From an uncultured bacterium (GTDB taxonomy: Bacteria; Patescibacteriota; Minisyncoccia; Phycocordibacterales; UBA9973), in the NCBI GenBank assembly GCA_903838985.1, contig CAIMAO010000006.1, positions 1 to 44,125 on the forward strand: a stretch of 44,125 nt of DNA, written 5' to 3'. Under the pieces are notes generated by a model that saw only the letters and a list, made by a program, of their open reading frames with translations, ran no database searches and was not told the origin of the DNA. Each line of letters starts with the position of its first letter. Within the stretch, counting starts at the first letter, position 1. A program made the position numbers and the translations under genes. Positions 8,587 to 17,462 of this stretch are shown here, piece after piece.

Positions 8587-9474
8587 TTATTTCAAAGCTA
8601 GTTCTGCTAATTTGATAGCTCCTTCTTTTGATTTCGCCACTGCCATAAATAATCCTTTGTGACAAAAAACTGCATCAGATACTCCTGTAATTTTTTGTAA
8701 TTCTTCATCACGAAGCCCTCCCCAAGCACTTGGAAAATCTTTTCTATTTTTGAAAGTTTTTGGATCATCTTTCATTGCTTTAACTCCCCAAAAATTATCA
8801 CTACTCCTTGGATAAATTACAAAAAGAGGTTCAGGAAAATTATTTAATGTAAATTCATAAGGATAATTTTTATCAAAAATAATTATCCTTTTATCTTCTG
8901 TGCTTTGATAAACTGAAATTACTTCTTCTTCAGCTATAACAGAATCTTTAACTTGAATAATTTCACGTGACAAAACTTCCTTTGCAATTTTTACACTTTT
9001 TAAAAACATTTCATCATTGCTCAAATTAGTTTCACGCCAAGTTGGACGCATTGAATAAAAAAAATGTTGAATAAAATAAGGAGAAATACTATGTTTATTT
9101 TCAACTAAGTCGAAACCATTATCAGCGGCATCTATAGGAGCCACTATATGTTCATCTACTATCTGTGCTATCTTTTCTCCACCTGATAACTCTGCTCCAA
9201 ATTTCTTCCAGACTAAACCAAAAGAAGAATATATAATATTTTCGTATCTTTTTTCTTTAAAAGAAGCTTGATGATGATCAAATCTATTCTTTTCTTCATC
9301 ATATACGCCACCAACATCAAAAACATAATCTCCTTCATTTATTATTTCAGGATCACGAGTACGAATTATTTCAAAACTTTCACCCTTTTTTTCTAATAAC
9401 ATAGAAAGTGTTGCCGCTGCAAAAATATCGTCTGCATGAAAAGATCCATTGTGTGTGACAAGTTTTTTTATCAT
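8587..9474 (-). CDS. MYG1 family protein (DHH-like metal-dependent hydrolase)
   Basis: MIKKLVTHNGSFHADDIFAAATLSMLL...YVFDVGGVYDEEKNRFDHHQ...DEHIVAPIDAADNG. Confidence 0.88.
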   Translation of the reverse strand: MIKKLVTHNGSFHADDIFAAATLSMLLEKKGESFEIIRTRDPEIINEGDYVFDVGGVYDEEKNRFDHHQASFKEKRYENIIYSSFGLVWKKFGAELSGGEKIAQIVDEHIVAPIDAADNGFDLVENKHSISPYFIQHFFYSMRPTWRETNLSNDEMFLKSVKIAKEVLSREIIQVKDSVIAEEEVISVYQSTEDKRIIIFDKNYPYEFTLNNFPEPLFVIYPRSSDNFWGVKAMKDDPKTFKNRKDFPSAWGGLRDEELQKITGVSDAVFCHKGLFMAVAKSKEGAIKLAELALK

Positions 9475-9478
9475 TTTA

Positions 9479-10099
9479 TTATTTGTGTCCATCTCCATTA
9501 ATACCATTTTTAAAATATTCGTAAAAAGTATAAAGCGAAGAAACGATCTTATCAAAAAGAAGAAATACTATTATTAAACCAAGAATAACAAGAGAAAACT
9601 TGCCTATTTCTTTACTTATAGAAATAGCTGTCTGACTAAAAAAGAAACCTAAGGATAAAAGAACTGGAGCCCAAATAATAGTGGAAATAAATTCAGCTTT
9701 CAAGAAAGTTTTCAAACTAGTTTTTGTGTATCCAGAAAATAAAATAACTATATAATTCGTACCCATAATGAATTTAGAAAGAAAAATTGACCAAAATGGT
9801 TTTTGTCTAAACCTTGGCATAATATAAGATACTCTCCTTTCTATATATTGGAAAAATTTACTATAACTGTATTTTTCATTAACTAATTCTCCTATATAAT
9901 ACAAAATAAATGTTTTTACAAAACTACCTGAAAAAATTAAAATTAATGAAAGTGTAAAATCTAGCGCTCCCAAATAACAAAGCACTCCTGTCGTGATGAC
10001 TACGACTTCACCTTCAAAGATGAGACCAAGAAAAATAACAGCATAAGCTAATATTTGATGATGCTCCACTAAAGCACTTAAAAATTTGACTGTATACAT
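9479..10099 (-). CDS. DedA family membrane protein
   Basis: LGLIFEGEVVVITTGVLCYLGAL; FLSKFIMGTNYIVILFSGYTKTSLKTFLKAEFISTIIWAP. Confidence 0.75.
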   Translation of the reverse strand: MYTVKFLSALVEHHQILAYAVIFLGLIFEGEVVVITTGVLCYLGALDFTLSLILIFSGSFVKTFILYYIGELVNEKYSYSKFFQYIERRVSYIMPRFRQKPFWSIFLSKFIMGTNYIVILFSGYTKTSLKTFLKAEFISTIIWAPVLLSLGFFFSQTAISISKEIGKFSLVILGLIIVFLLFDKIVSSLYTFYEYFKNGINGDGHK

Positions 10100-10175
10100 C
10101 CCAGTACTAAAATTTTAAATTGTTAATAATATGATTCATTTGTTTTTCTAAAAAATTTAGTACGGGACAGGTAAA

Positions 10176-10625
10176 TTAAAATAATGCATCCACAACTTCT
10201 TTCACTGCTCCTCCATCTGCTTTACCTTTTAATTCTTTCATTAGAGCTTGCATCAACAAACCTTTCTTTGTCACATCATTTATGCCGAGCTCTTCTTTTT
10301 TATTTTTTGCAATTTTTTCAATTTCACTCTTTTCCATCAATTTCGGCAAATATTTCTCTAAAATAGCTAGTTGCGCTTCTTCAACTTTTACCAAATCTTC
10401 TCTATTACCCTTTTTGAATTGTTCTATAGAATCTTTTCTTTGTTTTGAAAGACGAGTAATAACAGCTATGGCTTCTTCGTCATTTAAAAATTCTTGAGGT
10501 TTCCTATTTTTTGAAACAAGTTCATTTGTAAAAGCAGAAACCATGGCACGCAACGTCTCAAGCAAAACAGTATCTTTTGCCAACATTGCTTCTTTTATAT
10601 TGTTTTTAATTTGTTCATGTAACAT
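10176..10625 (-). CDS. GatB/YqeY domain-containing protein
   Basis: MLHEQIKNNIKEAMLAKDTVLLETLRAMVSAFTNE...ITRLSKQRKDSIEQFKKGNREDLVKVEEAQLAILEKYLPK. Confidence 0.9.
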   Translation of the reverse strand: MLHEQIKNNIKEAMLAKDTVLLETLRAMVSAFTNELVSKNRKPQEFLNDEEAIAVITRLSKQRKDSIEQFKKGNREDLVKVEEAQLAILEKYLPKLMEKSEIEKIAKNKKEELGINDVTKKGLLMQALMKELKGKADGGAVKEVVDALF

Positions 10626-10805
10626 GTTAATAAAGTAATATTATTTTTATAATGCACACATAAAATAAAGCTTTATTTTTGCTCTACTCGTCGCTCAAGA
10701 AAATAATAATAGGAATACCTCTTTTATTTTCTAAGCTCCTGCGCAAGGCATTCTAAAAACAATATTCCTTTATTAATTATAACAAAGTTGTGCTAAAATA
10801 GCACT

Positions 10806-11522
10806 ATGAATAACATTATATTTTTCGACACTGAAACCACGGGAAATACAGAAAAAGATTTTTTATGTCAAATCGCTTATAAAAATGGAGCTAAAAATTT
10901 TACTGGCCTTTATAAGCCACCAGTTAAAATTCCACCTGAAGTTTCAGCGATACATCACATTACAAATAAGATGGTAGAAGATAGTCCAACCTTTACTGAA
11001 AGCAATGATTTTAAAACCATAAAAGAACTTTTTGAAAATAAAGATTCTGTTGTCGTAGCACACAATGCACCATTTGATTTGATGATAATAAAAAAAGAAG
11101 GCATAATTCCTGCTAATTTTATTTGTACATTAAGACTTTCTCGATATTTAGATCCTGAAGAAAAAATAGAAAAATACAACCTTCAATATTTGCGATACTT
11201 TTTAGAAATAGAGATAGAAGCCACAGCTCATGATGCACTTGGTGATGTTTTAGTGTTAGAAAAATTATTTGAAAGACTCAAAAAGAAAATTATAGAGCAA
11301 GAAAAAATAAGCGAAGATGAAGCCATTAAAAAAATGATAGAAATATCTTCAAAACCTTCAATATTTAAAACTATGAAATTTGGTAAATATAATGGTAAAA
11401 AAATAGAAGATATATTAAGAAGTGACCGTGGATATTTAGAATGGCTTTTAGCTCAAAAACTTGAAAGTGATCAAATAGATGAAGATTGGATTTATACTTT
11501 ACAAAATTATTTAGGGAAATAA
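10806..11522 (+). CDS. 3'-5' exonuclease (DnaQ-fold with ExoX-like C-terminal domain)
   Basis: IIFFDTETTGNTEKDFLCQIAY, VAHNAPFDLMI, HDALGDVLVLEKL; C-terminal MKFGKYNGKKIEDILRSDRGYLEWLL. Confidence 0.87.
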   Translation: MNNIIFFDTETTGNTEKDFLCQIAYKNGAKNFTGLYKPPVKIPPEVSAIHHITNKMVEDSPTFTESNDFKTIKELFENKDSVVVAHNAPFDLMIIKKEGIIPANFICTLRLSRYLDPEEKIEKYNLQYLRYFLEIEIEATAHDALGDVLVLEKLFERLKKKIIEQEKISEDEAIKKMIEISSKPSIFKTMKFGKYNGKKIEDILRSDRGYLEWLLAQKLESDQIDEDWIYTLQNYLGK

Positions 11523-11526
11523 AAAT

Positions 11527-12573
11527 ATGGAAAATATTTTAATAATTATAATAGCTATTTTAGTGGGGGGTATCGTAGCCTATTTTTTATTTGGTAGAAA
11601 GGAAGAAAAAAAAGAACAAAATGATACAGGATTAAACCTCATACTTACTCAATTAAATGAACTTTCTAGAACAGTTGATAATAAACTCGGTGAGTCACAC
11701 AAACAAGTGCAAGAAAGCTTAAAATTTCATTCATCTCAATCAAACGAAATAATTCGTGATGTCACAGAAAGACTCACAAGATTAGACGAGACAAACAAAC
11801 AAGTAATATCCTTTGCTGATCAACTTCAAAGCTTGCAAGACGTTTTAAAAAATCCAAAACAACGTGGAATATTGGGTGAATACTATTTAGAAACAGTTTT
11901 AAAAAATGTCCTTCCTCCTGGAAGTTATCAAATGCAATATCCATTCCCCGATGGCACCATTGTGGACGCTGTAGTATTCGTAAAAGATAAAATAATTCCT
12001 GTAGATTCAAAATTCTCACTTGAGAATTACAACAAAATGGCAGAAGAACAAAATGTAGCTGAAAAGAAAAAATTAGAAACAATTTTTGTTAATGATCTTA
12101 AAAATAGAATCGTTGAAACTGCAAAATATATTCAACCAGGTAAAGGCACGACTGATTTCGCATTTATGTTTATTCCGCATGAAGCCATATATTATGATCT
12201 TCTCACCAACAAAGTCGGAGCCGGAGATGAAAATGAAAATTTGATCCAACGTGCAGCGGGAAAATATAAAGTGATAATTACATCCCCTACTTCTTTTCTC
12301 GCATATTTACAAACTGTTTTGCAAGGACTCAAGGCTTTAAAAATAGAAGAGTCTGCAAAAGAAATAATTAAAAAAGTTGAAGACTTAGGAAAACATTTAA
12401 AATCTTTCGATGAATATCACGACAAGCTCGGCAATGCCTTAGGCACTGTCGTAAATCATTACAATGCATCAAATAAAGAATTAAAAAAGATAGATAAAGA
12501 TGTGCTTCGCATCTCTGGCACTTCACCTGAACTTTCTACCCTATCAATAGAAAAACCTAGAACAGAAGAATAA
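11527..12573 (+). CDS. rmuC: DNA recombination protein RmuC
   Basis: NPKQRGILGEYYLETVLKNVLPPGSYQMQYPFPDGTIVDAVVFVKDKIIPVDSKFSLENY...FMFIPHEAIYYDLL...PTSFLAYLQTVLQGLKALKIEESAKEI. Confidence 0.93.
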   Translation: MENILIIIIAILVGGIVAYFLFGRKEEKKEQNDTGLNLILTQLNELSRTVDNKLGESHKQVQESLKFHSSQSNEIIRDVTERLTRLDETNKQVISFADQLQSLQDVLKNPKQRGILGEYYLETVLKNVLPPGSYQMQYPFPDGTIVDAVVFVKDKIIPVDSKFSLENYNKMAEEQNVAEKKKLETIFVNDLKNRIVETAKYIQPGKGTTDFAFMFIPHEAIYYDLLTNKVGAGDENENLIQRAAGKYKVIITSPTSFLAYLQTVLQGLKALKIEESAKEIIKKVEDLGKHLKSFDEYHDKLGNALGTVVNHYNASNKELKKIDKDVLRISGTSPELSTLSIEKPRTEE

Positions 12574-12589
12574 AAAAAAATATTACTTT

Positions 12590-12618
12590 TTGACTTATAT
12601 ACAAAATACATATATAAT
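12590..12618 (+). promoter_or_regulatory. Sigma-70-type promoter TTGACT-17-TATAAT
   Basis: TTGACT tatatacaaaatacata TATAAT ~50 nt upstream of ATG 12668. Confidence 0.7.
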
Positions 12619-12667
12619 GTAACTGAATTCAATAGTTATTCTTTCATTTAATGATTGGGTCTTACAT

Positions 12668-13228
12668 ATGGAAAGTACCATAGAAATATCTTCTGGATAC
12701 TCTGTGAAAACAGATGTAAAATTGGCAATAGTAAATATTCTCTCTGGAGGAGGTTACATACTGCCATGCACACAAAGATTGCTCAATAATTTTATTCAAG
12801 CTTTTGAAGAGCTTACAAGAAAATTGGGTAATTCTATGATTTCTGATCAAAATTACCTCGATGATTTAAAAAAAATAAAAATATTATCGAGAATGACTCC
12901 GTACAACCCAGAAAATTTTTCCAAAAAGGTTGTTAAATTGGGTAATGCGGTTTGGATCAGAATTGACAAAAGAGAACCAACTCTTTTTTTATTAGATGGT
13001 GCAGCAATTTCCAGAGAGATTTTACCGGTTAGTAAACAATTTATTTCAATTTCTTCTCCTCTCGGAAAGTCTATTTACAATCAAAAAAAATCCACTATCG
13101 GAAATTTCAATGTAAATGGAAAAATTCACAAATTTAGGATTGAAGAGATACTTTCATACGAAGATGCCAAAGAACAATTTTTTGGCAGAGAAAAAGGGAA
13201 ATTTAAAATATTTCCCATAGCTAGTTGA
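12668..13228 (+). CDS. Hypothetical protein
   Basis: 186-aa ORF with own promoter and terminator; no family recognised. Confidence 0.6.
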   Translation: MESTIEISSGYSVKTDVKLAIVNILSGGGYILPCTQRLLNNFIQAFEELTRKLGNSMISDQNYLDDLKKIKILSRMTPYNPENFSKKVVKLGNAVWIRIDKREPTLFLLDGAAISREILPVSKQFISISSPLGKSIYNQKKSTIGNFNVNGKIHKFRIEEILSYEDAKEQFFGREKGKFKIFPIAS

Positions 13229-13237
13229 TTTAAATTT

Positions 13238-13277
13238 AAAAATGCGTAGATCCCCATGAAAGGAGCTACGCATTTTT
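13238..13277 (+). terminator. Rho-independent terminator
   Basis: AAAAATGCGTAGatccccatgaaaggagCTACGCATTTTT. Confidence 0.8.
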
Positions 13278-13322
13278 CTATTTTATGTTATATTTTCTCC
13301 ATGGCCCTATCCCTCCTACGCT

Positions 13323-13342
13323 AAAGCTACGGACGGGCAAGC
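13323..13342. repeat. 20-nt repeat AAAGCTACGGACGGGCAAGC, second copy
   Basis: Identical to 5436-5455. Confidence 0.8.
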
Positions 13343-13374
13343 GTCTATAAATTGACAATTTTTATATCAAAATT

Positions 13375-13446
13375 GGCCCTATCGTCTAACGGTTAGGACG
13401 TATCCTTCTCAAGGATAAAATCAGAGTCCGATTCTCTGTAGCCCTT
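13375..13446 (+). pseudogene. tRNA-Glu(CTC) copy with broken acceptor stem (probable left attachment site)
   Basis: GGCCCTA...TATCC TTCTCAA GGATA...CAGAGTCCGATTCTCTG TAGCCCT: the 3' strand does not pair at positions 3-70 and 4-69, whereas the copy at 20744 ends TAGGGTC. Confidence 0.7.
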
Positions 13447-13561
13447 ACGTAATAACGATATTTCTCATAAAAAAACTCGGAAAAAATATTCCCCTTTGGG
13501 AACATGTTATATAAATTGAATAAAAAAATCTAATAAACTTATTTCAAGTAATAAAATTTTC

Positions 13562-14461
13562 ATGGATAACATAAAAATGTTAGCCCAAAAATTCTATGAT
13601 TACTCGGTGTCAATTCGTGGTTATAAAAAAGACACGATTATAAGGTATAAACATTCAATAAATTTTTATTGTACGTTTACAAAAATAAATAATATAAGTG
13701 AAGTAACTGAAGAAAATATCCGTGCATTGTTCTTTTATGGTAGAACAAAAAGAAACTGGTCTGTAAATACTTTTCTTTGTTATCATAAATCCTTGCTCGT
13801 ATTTTTCCGTTGGTGCATAGATCAAGGTTTTATGAAACAGATAAATCCCCTTTTGAGTATAGAAAAACCCAAGTTAGAAAAAAGTTTACCAATAAAACTA
13901 ACAAAACAAGAAACTCTTAAACTATTAGAAATAGTTGATAACTATCCTTGGCCTTGTAAATTTTTAAGATATAGAAATTACGCAATTTTTGCCACTTTTA
14001 TATTCTGTGGATTAAGAAAAATGGAATTATTAAATCTTAAATATTCTGATATAGATATTGAAAATCTTTCAGTTTTTGTAAAGAATGGAAAAGGTAATAA
14101 AGATCGTATAATACCGATGAATCAAAAACTAGCAACAATTCTTACTAGATATGTTGAAGAAAGAAATAAGCTTAAAAAAACTTGCCCAGAATTTTTTACA
14201 TCTTATACTCACAATATGGGACTTTCTGATACTGGAATAAAGAACCTAACAAAGATAATCCAAAAATCATCTGAAACAAAATTTTGTTTACATAAATTAA
14301 GAAGTAGCTTTGCTTGTCTTATGCTTCAAGGAGGCTGTGATATCTATTCCCTTTCAAAAATGATGGGGCATACGTCAATCTCAACAACTCAAATTTATTT
14401 ATACAGTTCATTAGAAAATTTACGTACGCAAATAGCTAAACACCCACTTAACGATATATAA
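13562..14461 (+). CDS. Tyrosine-type recombinase/integrase
   Basis: N-terminal SAM-like domain plus catalytic motifs FCGLRKMELLNLKYSDID, KNGKGNKDRIIPM, LHKLRSSFACLMLQGG, MMGHTSISTTQIYLY. Confidence 0.93.
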   Translation: MDNIKMLAQKFYDYSVSIRGYKKDTIIRYKHSINFYCTFTKINNISEVTEENIRALFFYGRTKRNWSVNTFLCYHKSLLVFFRWCIDQGFMKQINPLLSIEKPKLEKSLPIKLTKQETLKLLEIVDNYPWPCKFLRYRNYAIFATFIFCGLRKMELLNLKYSDIDIENLSVFVKNGKGNKDRIIPMNQKLATILTRYVEERNKLKKTCPEFFTSYTHNMGLSDTGIKNLTKIIQKSSETKFCLHKLRSSFACLMLQGGCDIYSLSKMMGHTSISTTQIYLYSSLENLRTQIAKHPLNDI

Positions 14462-14479
14462 AAACATTTATTGAGATTT

Positions 14480-15001
14480 CTAAAATTTCATTTGTTCTCT
14501 TATTTTTTTTATGCGTGCTATTATTCTTTCTCTTTCTTCTGAAGAAACAATGGTTTCTTCTTTAAGAGTTCTTCTTTGTTGCCCAAAAGAAGCCCCCTTT
14601 TCTTCCATTTGGATACCCCTTTTAGATTCAAGGGGTACTCTTTTAGACACCCCTTTAGCAGAGTAAAAACTATTATTTTTTCCCCAAATATCATTATTTA
14701 TTGAATAAACATTTACATTTTGTGGTCCACCGTTAGTCATAGTTAATTTTTTACCACGGTATATAATCAACTCGCTAGTAATAAGAAAATCTCTTGCCTT
14801 TTTTAATGCCTTGCTTCCTATTTTCAATTTATCTTTCATCAACTTATCACTTGCATAACATAAACCACCTTTATCTTCGCCAGTACGTCTTTTTATCTGT
14901 AAATATACAGCTTGTTCAGTTGCAGACAAATGATCAACAATGTAATAAGGTATTATTGCAAAATATTTTTTCTTATTTTGTTGTTGTGTCAGCTCATTCA
15001 T
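14480..15001 (-). CDS. Helix-turn-helix (HTH_36-like) protein, possible replication/regulatory protein
   Basis: FAIIPYYIVDHLSATEQAVYLQIKRRTGEDKGGLCYASDKLMKDKLKIGSKALKKARDFLITSELI resembles a winged HTH. Confidence 0.6.
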   Translation of the reverse strand: MNELTQQQNKKKYFAIIPYYIVDHLSATEQAVYLQIKRRTGEDKGGLCYASDKLMKDKLKIGSKALKKARDFLITSELIIYRGKKLTMTNGGPQNVNVYSINNDIWGKNNSFYSAKGVSKRVPLESKRGIQMEEKGASFGQQRRTLKEETIVSSEERERIIARIKKIREQMKF

Positions 15002-15127
15002 ATATTTTCTAAATATTAGAATCTAAAATTGACCTCTTGGGAGCTGATACCAAGAAGCCAGTTTTAGACACTAATTTTTTATTTTTTATAATTTTTGTTT
15101 TCATTAGATTTGCAGTTTATTAATCTA

Positions 15128-15179
15128 CACAATATCAAAAAAACCAACATCGTATGATGCTGGCTTTTTTGATATTGTG
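15128..15179 (-). terminator. Long perfect-arm hairpin; intrinsic terminator for the minus-strand RNA
   Basis: CACAATATCAAAAAAaCCAaCATCgtatGATGcTGGcTTTTTTGATATTGTG; minus strand reads CCAGCATCatacGATGTTGGTTTTTTT. Confidence 0.75.
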
Positions 15180-15523
15180 ACTATAAAGAATTAAAACTGA
15201 AATATCAAAATTGCATCAAACGATACATTTAATACCTCAGTTTTAATCCCTTCGGTTCATTCACTATTCATTGCTTTTTACAACTGCTATTGTGTTATGG
15301 TGCAGTTACCTCCGCAATAAACTCTGCTGAAGATGAAGAAAACTAGAAAGCATTTCTCCTAAAGAGAAACACTTGAAATTGTTGCGTGTATTTATAAAGG
15401 CAAACCCTTCCTTCTACTTAATATAGGCGGGTAACCACTCCTATACAAACATAATACACATCGGCAGATCCCGAAGATCCCCATTGCAATCTCAGTTACT
15501 TATAATGAAATAAAAGAACAATT
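15137..15523 (-). ncRNA. Candidate ~390-nt structured non-coding RNA
   Basis: No long ORF; minus-strand TTGACT-17-TATTAT at 15558-15530, multiple nested complementary segments (GTGTATT/AATACAC, TATAGG/CCTATA, TTTCTCtttagGAGAAA, AACTGC/GCAGTT, ATTAAAACTGA.../...TCAGTTTTAAT) and a U7 terminator. Confidence 0.55.
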
Positions 15524-15529
15524 ACTATA

Positions 15530-15558
15530 ATAATAATTCCAGTTAAAATCTAAGTCAA
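15530..15558 (-). promoter_or_regulatory. Promoter for minus-strand RNA (TTGACT-17-TATTAT)
   Basis: Reverse complement of ATAATA(15530-15535)...AGTCAA(15553-15558). Confidence 0.6.
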
Positions 15559-15629
15559 ATTCACAAAAAGTGGAAAACTTTTATGTTATTTCAATTTGTT
15601 TCTCTGTTGGTATATAATATAAACATAAC

Positions 15630-15800
15630 TTAATAAGAAGTAGCCTAAACCATTGAGTAATTAGTGGCATGGTGAAAAATCCAACGAAGATAAAGAACTC
15701 CTAGTCAGAGTTTGCCTTCGTTGGTCGTATGGGGAAACTCATACGGATAGCCTAAGGGCTATCAATCTGGCTGGGAGCTTTTTGCGTTCTAGCCTAAAAA
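15630..15800 (+). ncRNA. Candidate structured leader/ncRNA upstream of the 69-aa ORF
   Basis: Consecutive hairpins AACGAAG...AACTCctagtcaGAGTT...CTTCGTT, CGTATGgggaaactCATACG, GATAGCCtaagGGCTATC, GGCT...AGCC; TATAAT at about 15613. Confidence 0.45.
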
Positions 15801-15804
15801 TAAT

Positions 15805-16014
15805 ATGGAACAACTAAAACAGTATAAATATCTAATTTTAGTAATGTTAATAATTTTAGGTTTTTCTTTCTATTGGTTTTTATATTATCCGTATCACGTA
15901 ACTAAGTTGTGTATAGAATCTGCAGTAAACAAAACAAACACCCAATGGGGGGATCAAACAGATGTAAGATATTATTTTTGGAAATGTCAAAAACAATATG
16001 GATTAACTGATTAA
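15805..16014 (+). CDS. Small single-TM hypothetical protein (69 aa)
   Basis: MEQLKQYKYLILVMLIILGFSFYWFLYYPYHVTKLCIESAV. Confidence 0.55.
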   Translation: MEQLKQYKYLILVMLIILGFSFYWFLYYPYHVTKLCIESAVNKTNTQWGDQTDVRYYFWKCQKQYGLTD

Positions 16015-16058
16015 AAAATTTGTAAAATAAATCAAAACAAAAACAGCAAAATTATTAT

Positions 16059-16499
16059 ATGAGGTTCAATGAGAAAAAAATAAAAAGACAAATTGATTCA
16101 TTAAAACTATTTGGATGGATCTCTTGTTCTTTGTTGTTAGGTGTTTTAGTAACCATTCAGGTATTTTTTGGTAGTCAATTAGTAAATTTTTCAGATATTA
16201 TTTCCTTTATGGGTCTTACTTTAGTTTTTGCCTTATTTATTTCACCTATAGGATTTTGTTTACATTGGATTTTTAACATAGACAGTCATGAAAATAATAT
16301 TTATAACATAGCTTGGGATGATGGGAAAAGAGATACATTAAAAAACATGTCTTACGAAAATTATAAAGAAAGAACCAGGGAATGTTTATGTAATGAACCT
16401 TCATGCGCTAAGTGTTTAAGTGTTAATTGTGAAGATAGTGAGTGTAAAACACACACCCAAGAAGCTAAAAATTTGTGGAGAAAGAACAATAAAAAATAA
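16059..16499 (+). CDS. Two-TM protein with Cys-rich C-terminal tail
   Basis: Two hydrophobic segments then RECLCNEPSCAKCLSVNCEDSECKTH. Confidence 0.6.
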   Translation: MRFNEKKIKRQIDSLKLFGWISCSLLLGVLVTIQVFFGSQLVNFSDIISFMGLTLVFALFISPIGFCLHWIFNIDSHENNIYNIAWDDGKRDTLKNMSYENYKERTRECLCNEPSCAKCLSVNCEDSECKTHTQEAKNLWRKNNKK

Positions 16500-16523
16500 A
16501 ATATTGTTATATACTCAAAACTT

Positions 16524-16904
16524 CTATTCTTTTCTAGAAGGTTGATTGATATTTTTTGTTAGAGTATCTATCTCATCTTCTAACTCCCAATTATCTAATA
16601 TTTTTCCCATGCCATCAGAGTTATTTTTTACACTAATTTCTTGAGAAGGACGGCCAAAGACTCTGTTTAATAAATATTCAATAACTTTTGGATTTGGCTT
16701 CCCATTGTTACCCTTAAGAGCAATTTCAATATAGGCATCAATTAATTTATCCATTTTACTTAGAATCTTTTGTTGTAAAAATTCATAAATTTCCTCCTTT
16801 TCTAGAGTAGCCTTGCGTTTGCCATGTTTCCCTATAAAAGGGCTCTGTAAGGCCTTATTTAAGGCTTTACGCTGTATTTCAGGTTGTAATGCAAAAGTCT
16901 TCAT
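16524..16904 (-). CDS. Hypothetical protein, mobile-element type (terminase-small-like C-terminal pattern)
   Basis: KMDKLIDAYIEIALKGNNGKPNPKVIEYLLNRVFGRPSQ is reminiscent of phage-type hypothetical proteins. Confidence 0.5.
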   Translation of the reverse strand: MKTFALQPEIQRKALNKALQSPFIGKHGKRKATLEKEEIYEFLQQKILSKMDKLIDAYIEIALKGNNGKPNPKVIEYLLNRVFGRPSQEISVKNNSDGMGKILDNWELEDEIDTLTKNINQPSRKE

Positions 16905-17117
16905 ACCTTAATTATACAACAACTAATTAAACCTATTAAAAGCTGTGGAAAACTATTAAGTTATTCCTTAATATCACAATTTAATGAGAAGTGTACATAA
17001 TGGAGATATCTAATTAAAAAATTCAAGAGAGATTAGCCTACATAAAATAAAGAAATATATTTACAACTTGTATTTAATAATTAATATAATTTTAGATGTT
17101 ATCGTAGTAGATTAATA

Positions 17118-17462
17118 TTATTTCTTCTTTTGTAAAAGTAAGTCAATTTTATAATTTTGTTCTTCTACTTTATTTTTCAATATCTCGTAATTAGAAGATT
17201 TATTATTCCAAGAATCCCAAAGCATTGTTGAAACTGCAACAAACATTCCAGCAAAGCCGATAAATAAAACAACAACCAATCCTACTACAATCTCGTGAGT
17301 AAATTTTACCATTTTAGGTATACTTTGTGTGTTGGTATTCTCTCCATAATTTGTATTTTTTGCACCTTCTGGTGGTGGTATTTCAGGTACTTTAATCTTT
17401 GGTGTTCTTTTAACCTTTTCTGTTGTTGTTTCAGTTGTATTAGGCATAAAATTTTCTAGCAT
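17118..17462 (-). CDS. Single-TM hypothetical protein
   Basis: FTHEIVVGLVVVLFIGFAGMFVAVSTMLW plus short coiled coil; overlaps upstream ORF by 23 nt. Confidence 0.5.
   Translation of the reverse strand: MLENFMPNTTETTTEKVKRTPKIKVPEIPPPEGAKNTNYGENTNTQSIPKMVKFTHEIVVGLVVVLFIGFAGMFVAVSTMLWDSWNNKSSNYEILKNKVEEQNYKIDLLLQKKK

Noticed and set aside
10086-10166. CCCAGTACTAAAATTTT ... AAAAATTTAGTACGGG inverted repeat
   Set aside because: Arms short and imperfect, and the intervening sequence is AT-rich without a GC core, so not counted as a foldback element.
13302-13312. Third att-like tRNA fragment ATGGCCCTATC
   Set aside because: 11-12 nt match is too short to call an attachment site; mentioned only as a possible remnant.
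15137-15523. RNase P RNA, tmRNA or SRP RNA identity
   Set aside because: No GAGGAAAGUC motif, no tRNA-like 3' end and no GGAAG/AGCAGC apical SRP motif could be found; left as unassigned RNA.
15600-15660. c-di-GMP-I riboswitch suggested by GCCTAAACCA
   Set aside because: The other conserved blocks (CACGCACAGGGCAAACC, GGTAGGTAGCGGGG) are absent.
15641-15797. Three TAGCCTAA copies as a CRISPR-like or iteron array
   Set aside because: Only 8 nt with irregular spacing (107 and 42 nt) and embedded in hairpins; no CRISPR array was seen anywhere in the window.
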